DNA from: Nitrospira sp.
Lineage (GTDB): Bacteria > Nitrospirota > Nitrospiria > Nitrospirales > Nitrospiraceae
Direction of reading: 5' to 3'
DNA: 45,696 nt
Assembly: GCA_024331045.1 (NCBI GenBank)
Contig: JANDJC010000020.1
Coordinates: forward strand, 1-45,696
The position numbers were made by a program, and so were the translations under genes. Position 1 is the stretch's first letter; each line of letters begins with the position of its first letter. This document shows, piece after piece, positions 1 through 7,817 of this stretch. The notes beneath the pieces are model-generated. The model saw nothing but the letters and a program-made list of their open reading frames with translations. It ran no database searches and was not told where the DNA came from.

Positions 1-1749
1 TGGTGCAGGAGGCCGTGGCGCTGGCCGACAGGCACCCGGCCGCGCACTGGAAATAAGCCAGCACGAGCAATCCGGTTCGCGTGCAGCGATTTTCTCTAGC
101 TCTTTGCGAACTCGATCTGAACGATCCCGCAATAACTCATGCGGTTTGAGAGGATAGTCTTCGAGCAGATCCTCTGGCTTGTATTGAGCTAACAAGTCTC
201 CTTGGATCACTTCGACTTCCTCGCGCCAGGCCACATAGGTTTCAGGCGGATCCCACTCCGCCACTCCATGCAGCCAATCCGCAACAGGCGGCCTGCCGGG
301 CAGCCTCTCACGCACCGACGTCAGCGCCCACGTGTCGAAGAGAATGTCGTTCACAGGACGGATCACCGGTGGCGGGGTAAATGCGGCCAACCGCTCGGCT
401 TCGGACAGGCCATGCAGGGCCATCGGACTGGCGTCAAACGAGCCGTCGGTTTGGCTCGGGAGCTTGGCCAGTAGTGATCGGGTTCGTTCTATGGCCAATT
501 CGAGCGGCGACCGTTCCCCATTCTTCTCCTGCGAGCCGTTATCTTTTTTGGATGCCACGTGCACAACATCAATAGAGGCATCGCCATCTCCAAAGCGATT
601 CACACGACCAAGGCGCTGAGCCATACTATCGAATGGCGTGAGATCACAGACCATGTGGTCAGCAGAGATATCCACCCCAACCTCTCCGGCTGAGGTGCAC
701 ACTAGATAAACTGTGCCCTGAGCTGGATCGACTTCGGGCCGTGGCATGAAACGGGCAAAAATCGGATCCTTCTTCGCCAGATCATCCCGCTCCTTTCCTC
801 GAAGAGTACCCGTGAGCACCTGTATCTGTTGTTTGGCCTCACCCAGTTCGCGACATACTGTCTTGACCTGGTCAAGCTCCCGCAGAAAGACCAAAATGGC
901 CTGCCCGCTTTCCTTGTGAGTGAGCGCGAGTTTCGCCACTTTGCCGGCTAGCTTCGTCTTGTCGTCAATAGTGTGGAGCCTCAGACTCTTGCTAGCTTTA
1001 TATCGTTTGCTAACTATCGGGTCGCGCAGATCCTCATCGGTAAAGATGGAGCATTGAGTTGACCACACTTTCCTTGACGTTGCCGTTAGTTCCATCACAT
1101 GAAATACCCCGAACTCACTGCAGCGTTTCTGCTCATTGCGGACCGCAACGAGCAACTCCTGGAAAGCCGGTTCAAGATGGGCCTCATCATGGATGAGGAG
1201 AACATCCTGCCCTAGAAAGGCAGCGTGCAGCGGCTTGCTCTTGAACCCACACCCATAGCCGCTAAAGAGCAGGCGGCTCCCCACCATATCCACCGTGCCA
1301 ACGATCACGGCAGGCCTTGTTGGATCAGTGCGCCACTCGGCATTGTCCGCGAACTGACCACGCAGCGTACTAATCGCAAGAGGCGGACCTTCTGAATCGA
1401 CGGCAAGTGCTCTCAAGCTGTTAACGATAAACTGAAGTTCCACCTTGTCTGCCAGTGCGTTTCGTAAACGTTCTGCTTCACGGGTTGCCTGATCTACCAC
1501 AGTTCTCCGATTCACCACATAGACGAGACGGCGTGGAAACCGATTAAGCGAACCATTCCGCGCATGATGGACCAAGGCTAGAAGCCATACAGCAATAACT
1601 GATGTCTTTCCCAGGCCCGTCGGAACATCACACTGGGTGCGGAATTGTTTCTGTACCAGTTCGTCGTATAGCCTCTTTTGCCAAGGGAACGGCTTGTTTC
1701 CTGTCAGATGATGAAATAAATGATCAAACTGAGGCTTTGCTGTGCTCAC
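1..1749 (-). CDS. cas3: Cas3 helicase, type I-G (I-U)-like, cut at window edge
   Basis: Reads as an open frame of 583 codons from GTG at 1749 to the window edge, with AGGGCAGGAAAC before the start. Superfamily-2 helicase motifs run in order: Walker A PTGLGKT (~43-49), motif Ia RRLVYVVNRRTVVDQ (~73-87), DEAH (~188-191), TAT motif (~222-224), and motifs V-VI with SAGEVGVDIS and QRLGRVNRFG (~353-387). Cas3 unwinds and degrades DNA marked by Cascade. In the I-G/I-U form the HD nuclease is, from family knowledge, expected carboxy-terminal to the helicase; none of it is seen here. Family-like sequence continues to about residue 565 (position ~55). The last ~16 residues are Ala/Pro/Arg-rich and look like antisense reading of unrelated high-GC DNA. 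No other cas gene or array is visible, so function is doubtful. Confidence 0.88.
   Translation of the reverse strand, partial: MSTAKPQFDHLFHHLTGNKPFPWQKRLYDELVQKQFRTQCDVPTGLGKTSVIAVWLLALVHHARNGSLNRFPRRLVYVVNRRTVVDQATREAERLRNALADKVELQFIVNSLRALAVDSEGPPLAISTLRGQFADNAEWRTDPTRPAVIVGTVDMVGSRLLFSGYGCGFKSKPLHAAFLGQDVLLIHDEAHLEPAFQELLVAVRNEQKRCSEFGVFHVMELTATSRKVWSTQCSIFTDEDLRDPIVSKRYKASKSLRLHTIDDKTKLAGKVAKLALTHKESGQAILVFLRELDQVKTVCRELGEAKQQIQVLTGTLRGKERDDLAKKDPIFARFMPRPEVDPAQGTVYLVCTSAGEVGVDISADHMVCDLTPFDSMAQRLGRVNRFGDGDASIDVVHVASKKDNGSQEKNGERSPLELAIERTRSLLAKLPSQTDGSFDASPMALHGLSEAERLAAFTPPPVIRPVNDILFDTWALTSVRERLPGRPPVADWLHGVAEWDPPETYVAWREEVEVIQGDLLAQYKPEDLLEDYPLKPHELLRDRSDRVRKELEKIAAREPDCSCWLISSARPGACRPAPRPPAP
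3..56 (+). other. Possible 3' end of a foreign plus-strand gene
   Basis: An 18-codon plus-strand frame ends in TAA at 54-56 and reads like the Ala/His-rich tail of an ordinary protein (VQEAVALADRHPAAHWK). The first 50 bases are nearly 80% GC, far above the neighbouring cas3 sequence. The stop falls within a few bases of where the minus-strand Cas3 stops resembling its family. It may be the end of a gene joined to the broken cas3 by recombination, or an assembly join. Too short to identify. Confidence 0.3.
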
Positions 1750-1773
1750 GTTTCCTGCCCTCTTTCCCTGACT

Positions 1774-2034
1774 TCATATTCCACTAGATTGCAGCACCCG
1801 CATCGGTAAGCAGTACACCAGCCTCCGGGGGGTACCTCTGCGGACTGTCTCGTTAGGATGAAATCGTCGCCGCCACAGCCACCCCAGTACGACCATCGCG
1901 GTTTTGCCTAGGCCCGTCGGCACATGCACGAGCTGGGGCAAGGCCTCATCGCAGGCGAAACGGACTTGAAACGGAAAGGGCGCATGGCCGGTCGCTTGCT
2001 GAAACCATTGTATGAACCTGTGGTCACGACTCAT
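1774..2034 (-). pseudogene. Amino-terminal remnant of a second Cas3
   Basis: 86 codons from an ATG with GAGGGT seven bases upstream (an in-frame ATG at 2040 is less well placed). The sequence matches the head of a type I-G/I-U Cas3: a TGHAPFPFQ Q-motif region, Walker A VPTGLGKT (~41-48) and the Ia segment RRLVYCLPMRVL. After that point an intact family member continues VEQT, but here the frame reads QSSGI and stops. The other Cas3 starts 25 bases downstream and is not its continuation: it has its own complete Q-motif and Walker A, and a different Ia sequence (VVNRRTVVDQ instead of CLPMRVL). This is therefore a 5' fragment of a distinct cas3, probably left by deletion. It may still be translated as a small protein, but it lacks every later helicase motif. 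Confidence 0.75.
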
Positions 2035-2040
2035 CGTCAT

Positions 2041-2342
2041 ACCCTCGCGAAAACACTCCTTGTTTAACTGTCTCCTCGCCTCAGCGCAACAAGAGAAACG
2101 TTGCCGGCACGTTCATAGATCATGCAACGGGGGTGACATTCTCCGTCGCGCTCTCTCCGCGCCAGTCCTTGCCCGCTCTGAGACAAGCCCGCCCCTGAGG
2201 GGTGATGCCACATGTCCCCCTATGGTTTTGAAAGCTTTCTGTGACAGCAACACGATTGATAGAGGCGGTGCCGGTATCTCTGAGAGGATACTGTCCTCAT
2301 CTATCACCGGACGATCGCCCCTCTGTCGTTTCACCTCTCTGC
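2041..2342. other. Spacer between cas3 remnant and repeat-protein gene
   Basis: About 300 bases with no convincing gene. A 78-codon minus-strand frame (2113-2349) has low-complexity Arg/Pro content and no clear ribosome site. Small hairpins are visible: CCCC-TGA-GGGG at 2192-2202 and GTATC/GATAC arms near 2274-2291. Neither has a T-tract on either strand. A weak minus-strand promoter-like pair (TTGCGC, 17 bases, TAAACA) lies just ahead of the cas3 remnant. Confidence 0.4.
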
Positions 2343-2711
2343 TCACCATGCCCTCAACGGCTTTCCTCCATTCAACGGTGCAAAGGGCACATCGACGTTA
2401 TACTGGTTCGCCGGATTCAAGGGATTGTCCGGATGGTACCGATTCACAGGATTAAAGGGATTGTTTGGATTGTAACGGTGAATGGGGTTGAGCGGATTGC
2501 CAGGATCATAGCGGTTGACCGGATTAAAGGGGTTGTCCGGATCATACCGGTTCACTGGATTCAATGGGTTATCTGGTGCATACCGCTGAGCGGGAGCAAA
2601 GATGTTGTAGTCCCGCTGATAGCGCGAATCAAACCCCCACTCGGCCAAGCTTGTTGAAGGCCACAGACACCACACCAGCACGGCGACTCGCCATCCGTTA
2701 TTCGTTCCCAT
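2343..2711 (-). CDS. Small secreted protein with six 12-residue repeats
   Basis: 122 residues. The ATG at 2711 is chosen because GAGGAGG sits at ideal spacing; an in-frame start 63 bases upstream lacks this. Residues 1-23 form a signal peptide with a hydrophobic core and a probable cut after SLA. Residues 43-114 are six back-to-back 12-mers with consensus RY(D/N)PDNP(L/F)NPVN; the last copy is the most worn. There are no catalytic motifs and only one cysteine, in the signal peptide. Regular Asn/Pro/Tyr spacing suggests a small extended or turn-rich exported protein, possibly a surface or wall-associated repeat, but no function is known to me. It lies between the WYL regulator and the cas3 genes on the same strand. 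Whether it belongs to the defence locus or is a passenger cannot be told. Confidence 0.75.
   Translation of the reverse strand: MGTNNGWRVAVLVWCLWPSTSLAEWGFDSRYQRDYNIFAPAQRYAPDNPLNPVNRYDPDNPFNPVNRYDPGNPLNPIHRYNPNNPFNPVNRYHPDNPLNPANQYNVDVPFAPLNGGKPLRAW
2370..2585 (-). repeat. 36-bp coding tandem repeat, six copies
   Basis: Six consecutive 36-base units encode the 12-residue repeats of the secreted protein. Copies differ mainly at third positions and a few residues, and all stay in frame, so selection on the protein is likely. No spacers separate the units, so it is not a CRISPR array despite its repeat length and the nearby cas3. Confidence 0.85.
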
Positions 2712-2780
2712 GATCGCCTCCTCTACTTTTCCAACAGGCGACCCATACGGCGCCATTGCCTTTTCTTCTCCCACAGCATG

Positions 2781-2899
2781 GTGACAATCAAGGTCACAGA
2801 CGTTTTTTTGGGGTCACGGTGCAAAATCCTGCGATTCCATCGCATTTTGTGACGCTGGTAAGCCCCAAAATGTTCCCGTCACGTGACAAGGGAGGTCAC
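2781..2899. promoter_or_regulatory. Cluster of GTCAC/GTGAC half-sites with nested palindrome
   Basis: Seven copies of GTCAC or its complement GTGAC fall in 119 bases: 2781, 2793, 2813, 2849, 2878-2887 (a perfect GTCACGTGAC palindrome) and 2895. A nested imperfect palindrome covers 2806-2870. Its outer arms are TTTTGGGG (2806-2813) and CCCCAAAA (2863-2870), followed inward by TCAC/GTGA, AAAAT/ATTTT and GCGAT-TCC-ATCGC at the centre. The cluster lies between the WYL regulator's stop and the repeat-protein gene, where an operator or structured leader would act. Which protein binds is inference. Confidence 0.5.
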
Positions 2900-3879
2900 T
2901 CGCCGGCAAGGATCTTCTTCGCCTCCGCCAGGACGGCGGCCTTCAACTGATCCGGTCTGATCACCCGCACCCCACTGCCAAAGCTTAAGATCCACCCGAT
3001 GAGTTCCCTCGTATCCGCCACCTGGAGTTCCATGCGAAGTCGCCCCTTTGAAAGAGGCGTGAATTTTTGGCTTGGATGCCAGATCCGATCCTTCGCCCAG
3101 GCTGCTGTCGCTTTGTCAAACACCAGTTCGACTTCAATGCGAGGCCCCCGCATGACGGTGAGCGCATCCTGCACAAACGCCTCCAAGTCGAACCCGAGCG
3201 GCATTTGATAGGGATGGTCGGTCAGTGTCACGGAGCGGATGCGCTCGACGGCGAACAGGCGTGGTTCTTTGCGAAGATGGCAATAGCCAATTAAATAGAG
3301 TCCCCCAGAGGCATACCAGAGGCGATAGGGATCGATTTCGCGCCGGGTCATCCTGCCGCGCGACGCCGAAAAGTAGCGCACTTGGACTGTGCGCTGCCGG
3401 TCGATGGCCTGGGTCAGCCGGTCGATGGTGTCGCGATGGGACTTGTAGGTTTTGTGGGGGCCCAATCCCACGGCAAACAGGTTCTGAAGCTGTTGCGCAT
3501 AGTCGAGTGAGGCGGGGGGCAGCAGGCTCGACGCCTTGGCCATGGCCGAATCCAAGGCCGCTTGGATATGGGTACCAGCCAACGGTTTGAGCAGCGCCCG
3601 GCTCATGACCAGCGCCATCAGCTCAGTTGGCGAAAAGGAGAGAGCCGGTCCCTGTCTGGCTCCCTCCATCAGTCGCCATCGCACCTGGCCATCAACCCGC
3701 TCATTGATGAGGGGAAATCCTGAGGCCTCAAGCGCCTCGAGATCCCGTCGAATGGTTCTCAGATGGCGGGCATAGTCGGCAGGCAATCGGGCCTTCAACT
3801 CGTCGAGCGTGACGCCGCCCGGTGATTCCAACAGACGCAGCAGATGCCACTGGCGAATGACTTGATCGTTGCGCGACAC
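2896..3879 (-). CDS. WYL-domain transcriptional regulator
   Basis: 327 residues with the usual three-part layout: an amino-terminal winged helix (~1-65, with RHLRTIRRDLEALEASGFPL typical of the recognition helix and wing), a WYL domain (~150-230, including DPYRLWYASGGLYLIGYC) and a WCX carboxy-terminal extension (~245-325). WYL proteins sense nucleic-acid or nucleotide ligands and commonly control phage-defence and CRISPR loci, so a link to the cas3 genes on the same strand is plausible. The start is GTG with only a weak ribosome site, but a good promoter ends about 20 bases upstream, which favours it. The last bases of the gene already contain one GTCAC half-site of the downstream cluster, a possible autoregulated operator. 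Confidence 0.85.
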   Translation of the reverse strand: MSRNDQVIRQWHLLRLLESPGGVTLDELKARLPADYARHLRTIRRDLEALEASGFPLINERVDGQVRWRLMEGARQGPALSFSPTELMALVMSRALLKPLAGTHIQAALDSAMAKASSLLPPASLDYAQQLQNLFAVGLGPHKTYKSHRDTIDRLTQAIDRQRTVQVRYFSASRGRMTRREIDPYRLWYASGGLYLIGYCHLRKEPRLFAVERIRSVTLTDHPYQMPLGFDLEAFVQDALTVMRGPRIEVELVFDKATAAWAKDRIWHPSQKFTPLSKGRLRMELQVADTRELIGWILSFGSGVRVIRPDQLKAAVLAEAKKILAGE

Positions 3880-3905
3880 AGTCCGCTCGCTGAGGCAACG
3901 GCGAT

Positions 3906-3934
3906 AGAATACGAAAGGAAAGCGAAATGGTCAA
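3906..3934 (-). promoter_or_regulatory. Sigma70-type promoter of the WYL regulator
   Basis: On the minus strand TTGACC (3934-3929) and TATTCT (3911-3906) are separated by exactly 17 bases. The predicted start near 3899 would give a leader of about 20 bases before the GTG. Confidence 0.6.
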
Positions 3935-4027
3935 TTGCTTACGGCGTGCTTACGGTGATTCCAAAGGAGGAAGAGCAGGACGAGGGGACGGCAAGAACGA
4001 CGTTGAATGCTCACGCCACGGAGAGCG

Positions 4028-5269
4028 TCATGCTTGTGACTGGTTCGATCTCGCTTCAACCAGTGCGAATTTGCGCTTGCCGATTTTCAGTCGTCGCTGC
4101 TGATTGGGCGCAAACACCATCAGCTTGTCAGGGTTGGTCTCCTTAACTCCGTCCACTTCAATCCCCCCCTGCACAATGAGCCGTCTGGCTTCACTGTTGC
4201 TGGCCACCAGCCCCGTCCTGACAATCAGTTTGACCAACCTGATCCCGCCTGCTCCAGCAGCATCCTGTTCGGGCAGATCGGCGGGGGTCAGGAAAAGATG
4301 CTTATCCGGCTGGTCAGGAAATGCCTGCGCTTGGAATTTCTGCTGAAATTCGGCCCTCGCTTGCCGGCCAGCCTCCGGACCATGATAGCGGGTGACGATC
4401 AATTCGGCCAACGACAGTTTGGCCTCCATAGGATGACGCATCTTGACCTGTTCCAGGTCTTCCGTCGTGAGCAATTCATAATAGCGGAGCATCAAACTGT
4501 CGCTGATGGACATGAGCTTCCCAAACATCTCAGCGGGCGGATCTTCAAGCGCGATATAGTTGCCGACGCTCTTGCTCATTTTTTTGACACCGTCGGTTCC
4601 CTCCAGCAGCGGCATCGTGATGACCACCTGCGATTCCTGCCCATAGTCCCGCTGGAGTTCTCGTCCCACGAGGAGATTGAACTTTTGGTCGGTCCCGCCC
4701 AACTCCACATCCGCTCTCAAGGCGACGGAGTCGTATCCCTGTACGAGCGGATAGAGAAACTCATGGACGCTGATCGGCTTTTGCTCCTCGAACCGTTTGC
4801 GGAAATCATCCCGCTCCATCATGCGCGCCACTCGATAGTGGGCCGCCAGTTGAATGAGCCCTTCCGCCGACATCGTCCCCATCCAGCGGCTGTTGAACTC
4901 GATCAGGGTCTTGGCCGGATCGAGAATTTTGAAAATCTGCCGTTGATAGGTCTTGGCGTTTTCCTGAACCTGCTCCTTGGTGAGCGCCTTTCGCGTTTCC
5001 GACACGCCGGTGGGATCGCCGATCATGCCGGTGAAATCGCCGATTAAGAAGATGACCTGATGACCCAAGTCTTGAAAGTGTTTGAGTTTGTGAATCAACA
5101 CCGTGTGGCCCAGATGCAGATCGGGCGCCGTGGGGTCAAAGCCGGCTTTGACCCGAAGAGGCCGTCCTTCCTTAAGAGATCTGGTCAGCTTGGCCTCCAA
5201 CTCAGCCGGTTGGATAATCTCGACTACGCCGCGCCCGATCAGTTCCAACTGCGCCTTGACGTCGATCAT
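4028..5269 (-). CDS. tyrS: Tyrosyl-tRNA synthetase
   Basis: 413 residues, the normal length for a bacterial class I TyrRS. It activates tyrosine with ATP and charges tRNA-Tyr in the cytoplasm. Visible signatures are HLGH (~52-55), the tyrosine-site region with [12 protein letters not shown] (~77-88) and [14 protein letters not shown] (~191-204), KMSKS (~230-234), and an S4-type RNA-binding domain at the end (~345-405, [21 protein letters not shown]). The KMSKS rather than KFGKS form places it in the TyrZ-like branch. It overlaps the stop of the comEA-like gene by four bases (ATGA), so translation is coupled. No T-box leader is possible at this junction. Confidence 0.97.
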   Translation of the reverse strand: MIDVKAQLELIGRGVVEIIQPAELEAKLTRSLKEGRPLRVKAGFDPTAPDLHLGHTVLIHKLKHFQDLGHQVIFLIGDFTGMIGDPTGVSETRKALTKEQVQENAKTYQRQIFKILDPAKTLIEFNSRWMGTMSAEGLIQLAAHYRVARMMERDDFRKRFEEQKPISVHEFLYPLVQGYDSVALRADVELGGTDQKFNLLVGRELQRDYGQESQVVITMPLLEGTDGVKKMSKSVGNYIALEDPPAEMFGKLMSISDSLMLRYYELLTTEDLEQVKMRHPMEAKLSLAELIVTRYHGPEAGRQARAEFQQKFQAQAFPDQPDKHLFLTPADLPEQDAAGAGGIRLVKLIVRTGLVASNSEARRLIVQGGIEVDGVKETNPDKLMVFAPNQQRRLKIGKRKFALVEARSNQSQA

Positions 5270-5769
5270 GAGAGATTCTTCCCCGCTTGGTCTCCTGAAC
5301 CCTGGTCTGAGATCATCACAAACGGTCTGATCCGTTCAACGGTCTTGGGACCAATGCCTCTGACGGCCAACAAATCCTCCACTGTGCGGAACTGCCCGAC
5401 CGACGCCCGATAATCCAGGACTCGCCGGGCCAGCACTGCCCCAATACCCGGCAACGACTCCAGCGTTTTGGCATCGGCACGGTTAAGATCCACCAGCCCA
5501 GAAGACCTGAGTGAGGTCGGCGAAACGAAGTGAGATCTGGGCTCAATTCCCCTATCCTTCTGCGCAGGCGTCGTGGTCAAACGAGCCTCGACCCCACCCG
5601 TTGTCGGTAGCGGGGGAGACTGGACAGACGCTTCAACGGCAACCGGCGTTGATTCATCCGGCAAGGACGCCGGACGATCCATCTGCTCGGGAGCCTGCCA
5701 TGCCATCCACCAGATAAGGCCCATCGTGACCGCTAGCAGGCCGAGCTTGATGGCCAATGAGCGAATCAT
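5266..5769 (-). CDS. ComEA-like helix-hairpin-helix DNA-binding protein
   Basis: 167 residues. One membrane segment (~5-25) is followed by a Pro/Thr/Ser-rich linker (~30-90) and two helix-hairpin-helix motifs: [19 protein letters not shown] (~103-121) and [18 protein letters not shown] (~133-150). This is the ComEA architecture: a membrane-anchored receptor that grips incoming double-stranded DNA outside the inner membrane for transformation, partnered by ComEC. A full comEC lies about 4 kb away in this window, which supports a DNA-uptake role. The gene overlaps the lpd stop and the tyrS start by four bases each, so it is expressed as part of a housekeeping series. A role in DNA repair or as another HhH protein cannot be excluded. 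Confidence 0.82.
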   Translation of the reverse strand: MIRSLAIKLGLLAVTMGLIWWMAWQAPEQMDRPASLPDESTPVAVEASVQSPPLPTTGGVEARLTTTPAQKDRGIEPRSHFVSPTSLRSSGLVDLNRADAKTLESLPGIGAVLARRVLDYRASVGQFRTVEDLLAVRGIGPKTVERIRPFVMISDQGSGDQAGKNLS

Positions 5770-7202
5770 GCGCCGCTCCTTTTTCTCACCTGGTGAATGG
5801 CCAGGGCCTCAACGTCTTCGCAGGCTTCCATGATGCCCTCGGCCAACGTGGGATGGGCATGGATCATCCGTGCCACCTGACCGGCAGTCGCGCCGACCTC
5901 CATGGCCAACGCCACTTCGTGCACCAAATCCGCCGCGTGGCTCCCGACAAGATGCGCGCCTAGGATCTTGCCGGTTGCGGCATCGGCGATGATCTTGAAC
6001 AGCCCGGCAGTTTCTCCGGTCGCCTGCGCTTTCCCCAGAGCAGCGTATCGAAACCGTCCGACCTTGATGGCCTGATCGGGATTGTCTCCTCTCAACTGAG
6101 CCCGTTCTCGCGCCTGCCGTTCCGTCAACCCGACACGGCCCACCTCCGGCAAGGTGAAGATCCCAGCAGGAATGACATCATAATTGATCGCGGAATCATG
6201 GCCGAGAACGTGCTCGACCGCCACCTTGCCCTGCGCCGAGGCTACATGGGCCAACATGGCCTTGCCCACCACATCGCCAATCGCATAGATGCCGGGTACG
6301 TTGGTCTCCATCCGCTCGTTAACTAGCACTTCCCCCCGTGGCCCCAACGCCACGCCGACGCGGTCGAGCCCAATGTGCTTCGATTGAAAGCTCCGGCCAA
6401 TCGAGATCAGCAACGTGTCGGTCTCGACCGTGGTCCCATCAGTCAATGTCAAGGCTAATCCATGCGTCCGATGCTCGAGTGTTTGAATCGTGGTACCGGT
6501 CTTGATGTCCACAGACCGTTTTTTGAGCTCCCGTTCCATCAGCGACGAGACTTCTTCATCTTCTAGAGGAAGCACTCGAGGCTGCAGCTCTATCAACGTC
6601 ACCATCGTGCCCAGACCGCTAAAGAGGGTGGCACATTCACACCCCTCGACCCCGCCGCCCAGGATGACCATCCGCTGGGGCACCGTTTCCATGTCAAGCG
6701 CCTCTTTACTGGTGATGATCCGCTTACCGTCAATGGGGAACTGCGGCAGTTGCGGCCAGGACGAGCCGGTTGCGATCACCACTGCGTCAGCGTTGACCTC
6801 CGAGATGGCGCCGGTGGCATCAGTGACGGCGATCGTCTTGTTATCGATCAACTCTCCCCGTCCCGTAACGACCTCGATATTCCACGCCTTAAAGAGTGTG
6901 GCGATGCCCTTCACCAGGCCGGAGACCACTTTATTTTTCCGAGCCACCATGCGGGCCAGGTCATAGCCTGGGGGCTCGGACAACCGGAGTCCCATCTCCC
7001 TTGCCTGTTTCAGCCGCTCACCGAGATCGATGATGGACAGCAACGTTTTACTGGGAATACAGCCCCAATTGAGGCAGACCCCACCCAGGGTCTGTTGTTC
7101 AATGACTGTCACACGGGCCCCAAGCTGGGCCGCTCGGATCGCCGCAACATAGCCGCCGGGTCCCGCTCCAAGAATGGCAATGTGGAGGTGCACAGGCTTC
7201 AT
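5766..7202 (-). CDS. lpdA: Dihydrolipoyl dehydrogenase
   Basis: 478 residues. This FAD flavoprotein (E3) reoxidises dihydrolipoyl groups with NAD+ for 2-oxo-acid dehydrogenases and the glycine cleavage system. Visible features are the FAD-binding GAGPGG (~12-17), the redox-active pair in GGVCLNWGCIPSK (Cys43, Cys48), the NAD-binding GGGVEG segment mid-protein, the second FAD motif YAIGDV, and the catalytic His-Glu stretch HAHPTLAEGIME near the end. The gcvH gene lies 81 bases upstream on the same strand, so the pair probably serves glycine cleavage or another lipoyl-dependent reaction. No genes for the P or T proteins are in the window. Confidence 0.95.
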   Translation of the reverse strand: MKPVHLHIAILGAGPGGYVAAIRAAQLGARVTVIEQQTLGGVCLNWGCIPSKTLLSIIDLGERLKQAREMGLRLSEPPGYDLARMVARKNKVVSGLVKGIATLFKAWNIEVVTGRGELIDNKTIAVTDATGAISEVNADAVVIATGSSWPQLPQFPIDGKRIITSKEALDMETVPQRMVILGGGVEGCECATLFSGLGTMVTLIELQPRVLPLEDEEVSSLMERELKKRSVDIKTGTTIQTLEHRTHGLALTLTDGTTVETDTLLISIGRSFQSKHIGLDRVGVALGPRGEVLVNERMETNVPGIYAIGDVVGKAMLAHVASAQGKVAVEHVLGHDSAINYDVIPAGIFTLPEVGRVGLTERQARERAQLRGDNPDQAIKVGRFRYAALGKAQATGETAGLFKIIADAATGKILGAHLVGSHAADLVHEVALAMEVGATAGQVARMIHAHPTLAEGIMEACEDVEALAIHQVRKRSGA

Positions 7203-7283
7203 AAGGAGGGAGTTGCACGCCCAAGGTTCGGATCAGCCCCTTCCCCCAGGCAATGACCCGTCGTCGAATAGCCTTTTTGCGCC

Positions 7284-7673
7284 TCAGGCCGTTTTTTGGC
7301 TTGTGAGAAACGCTTCGTACTGCGACGCCGTCATCAACCGTTCAATTTCTGCCGGATCGGCCAGCTCAACGACAACGATCCATCCCTTGCCGTAAGGATC
7401 GGCATTCACCAGCTCGGGATGGTCCTTGAGCTCGTTGTTGACTGCCATGATCGTTCCGCTCACCGGCGTATAGATCGTGGAGGTGGTCTTGGTCGATTCG
7501 ACCTCGCCAATCTGCTGGCCGATCTTGACAGCAGTGCCAACCTTGGGTAGCTCGACAAACACGATGTCACCCAAGGCATCTTGGGCAAAATGACTGATGC
7601 CGATCGTCGCGTGCTTGCCGTTGACGCGAACCCACTCATGCTCGGTGTGATATCGCAAATCTATTGGAATCAT
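7284..7673 (-). CDS. gcvH: Glycine cleavage system H protein (lipoyl carrier)
   Basis: 129 residues, the usual H-protein length. It carries aminomethyl and reducing equivalents on a lipoyl-lysine between the P, T and L proteins. The modified lysine is Lys62 within VESTKTTSTIYTPVSG, and the amino-terminal HTEHEWVRV and IGISHFAQDALGDIVFVELP are classical. The residues just after the lysine (TTSTIY) differ slightly from the common AVSDVY. A closely related lipoate-binding carrier of the sulfur-oxidising sHdr system is the main alternative, but no sHdr genes are nearby. Start ATG at 7673 with GGAG 10-13 bases upstream. Its neighbour lpd recycles the lipoyl arm. Confidence 0.92.
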   Translation of the reverse strand: MIPIDLRYHTEHEWVRVNGKHATIGISHFAQDALGDIVFVELPKVGTAVKIGQQIGEVESTKTTSTIYTPVSGTIMAVNNELKDHPELVNADPYGKGWIVVVELADPAEIERLMTASQYEAFLTSQKTA

Positions 7674-7817
7674 AGGGCTCTACTCCGACAGGAGGTTTCT
7701 GAGAGGGTTGTTACTATCAGCTTCGCCGTCCGTGAGATACCTCGTCCGTTGTTGGATCAGAATGGCGAAACGGTCTCTGCAAGACGATCGCGTCCACTCG
7801 TACCTGAGCGTGATCAG

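Noticed and set aside
2113..2349. 78-codon minus-strand frame as a gene
   Set aside because: Low-complexity Arg/Pro sequence, no clear ribosome site, no family resemblance; it overlaps the end of the repeat-protein gene.
2370..2585. 36-bp direct repeats near cas3 as a CRISPR array
   Set aside because: Units are contiguous with no spacers, stay in one frame behind a signal peptide and ribosome site, and vary at third positions. They are coding repeats.
2806..2870. Nested palindrome as an intrinsic terminator for the WYL gene
   Set aside because: No T-tract follows the stem on the minus strand, and the repeated GTCAC units point to DNA binding.
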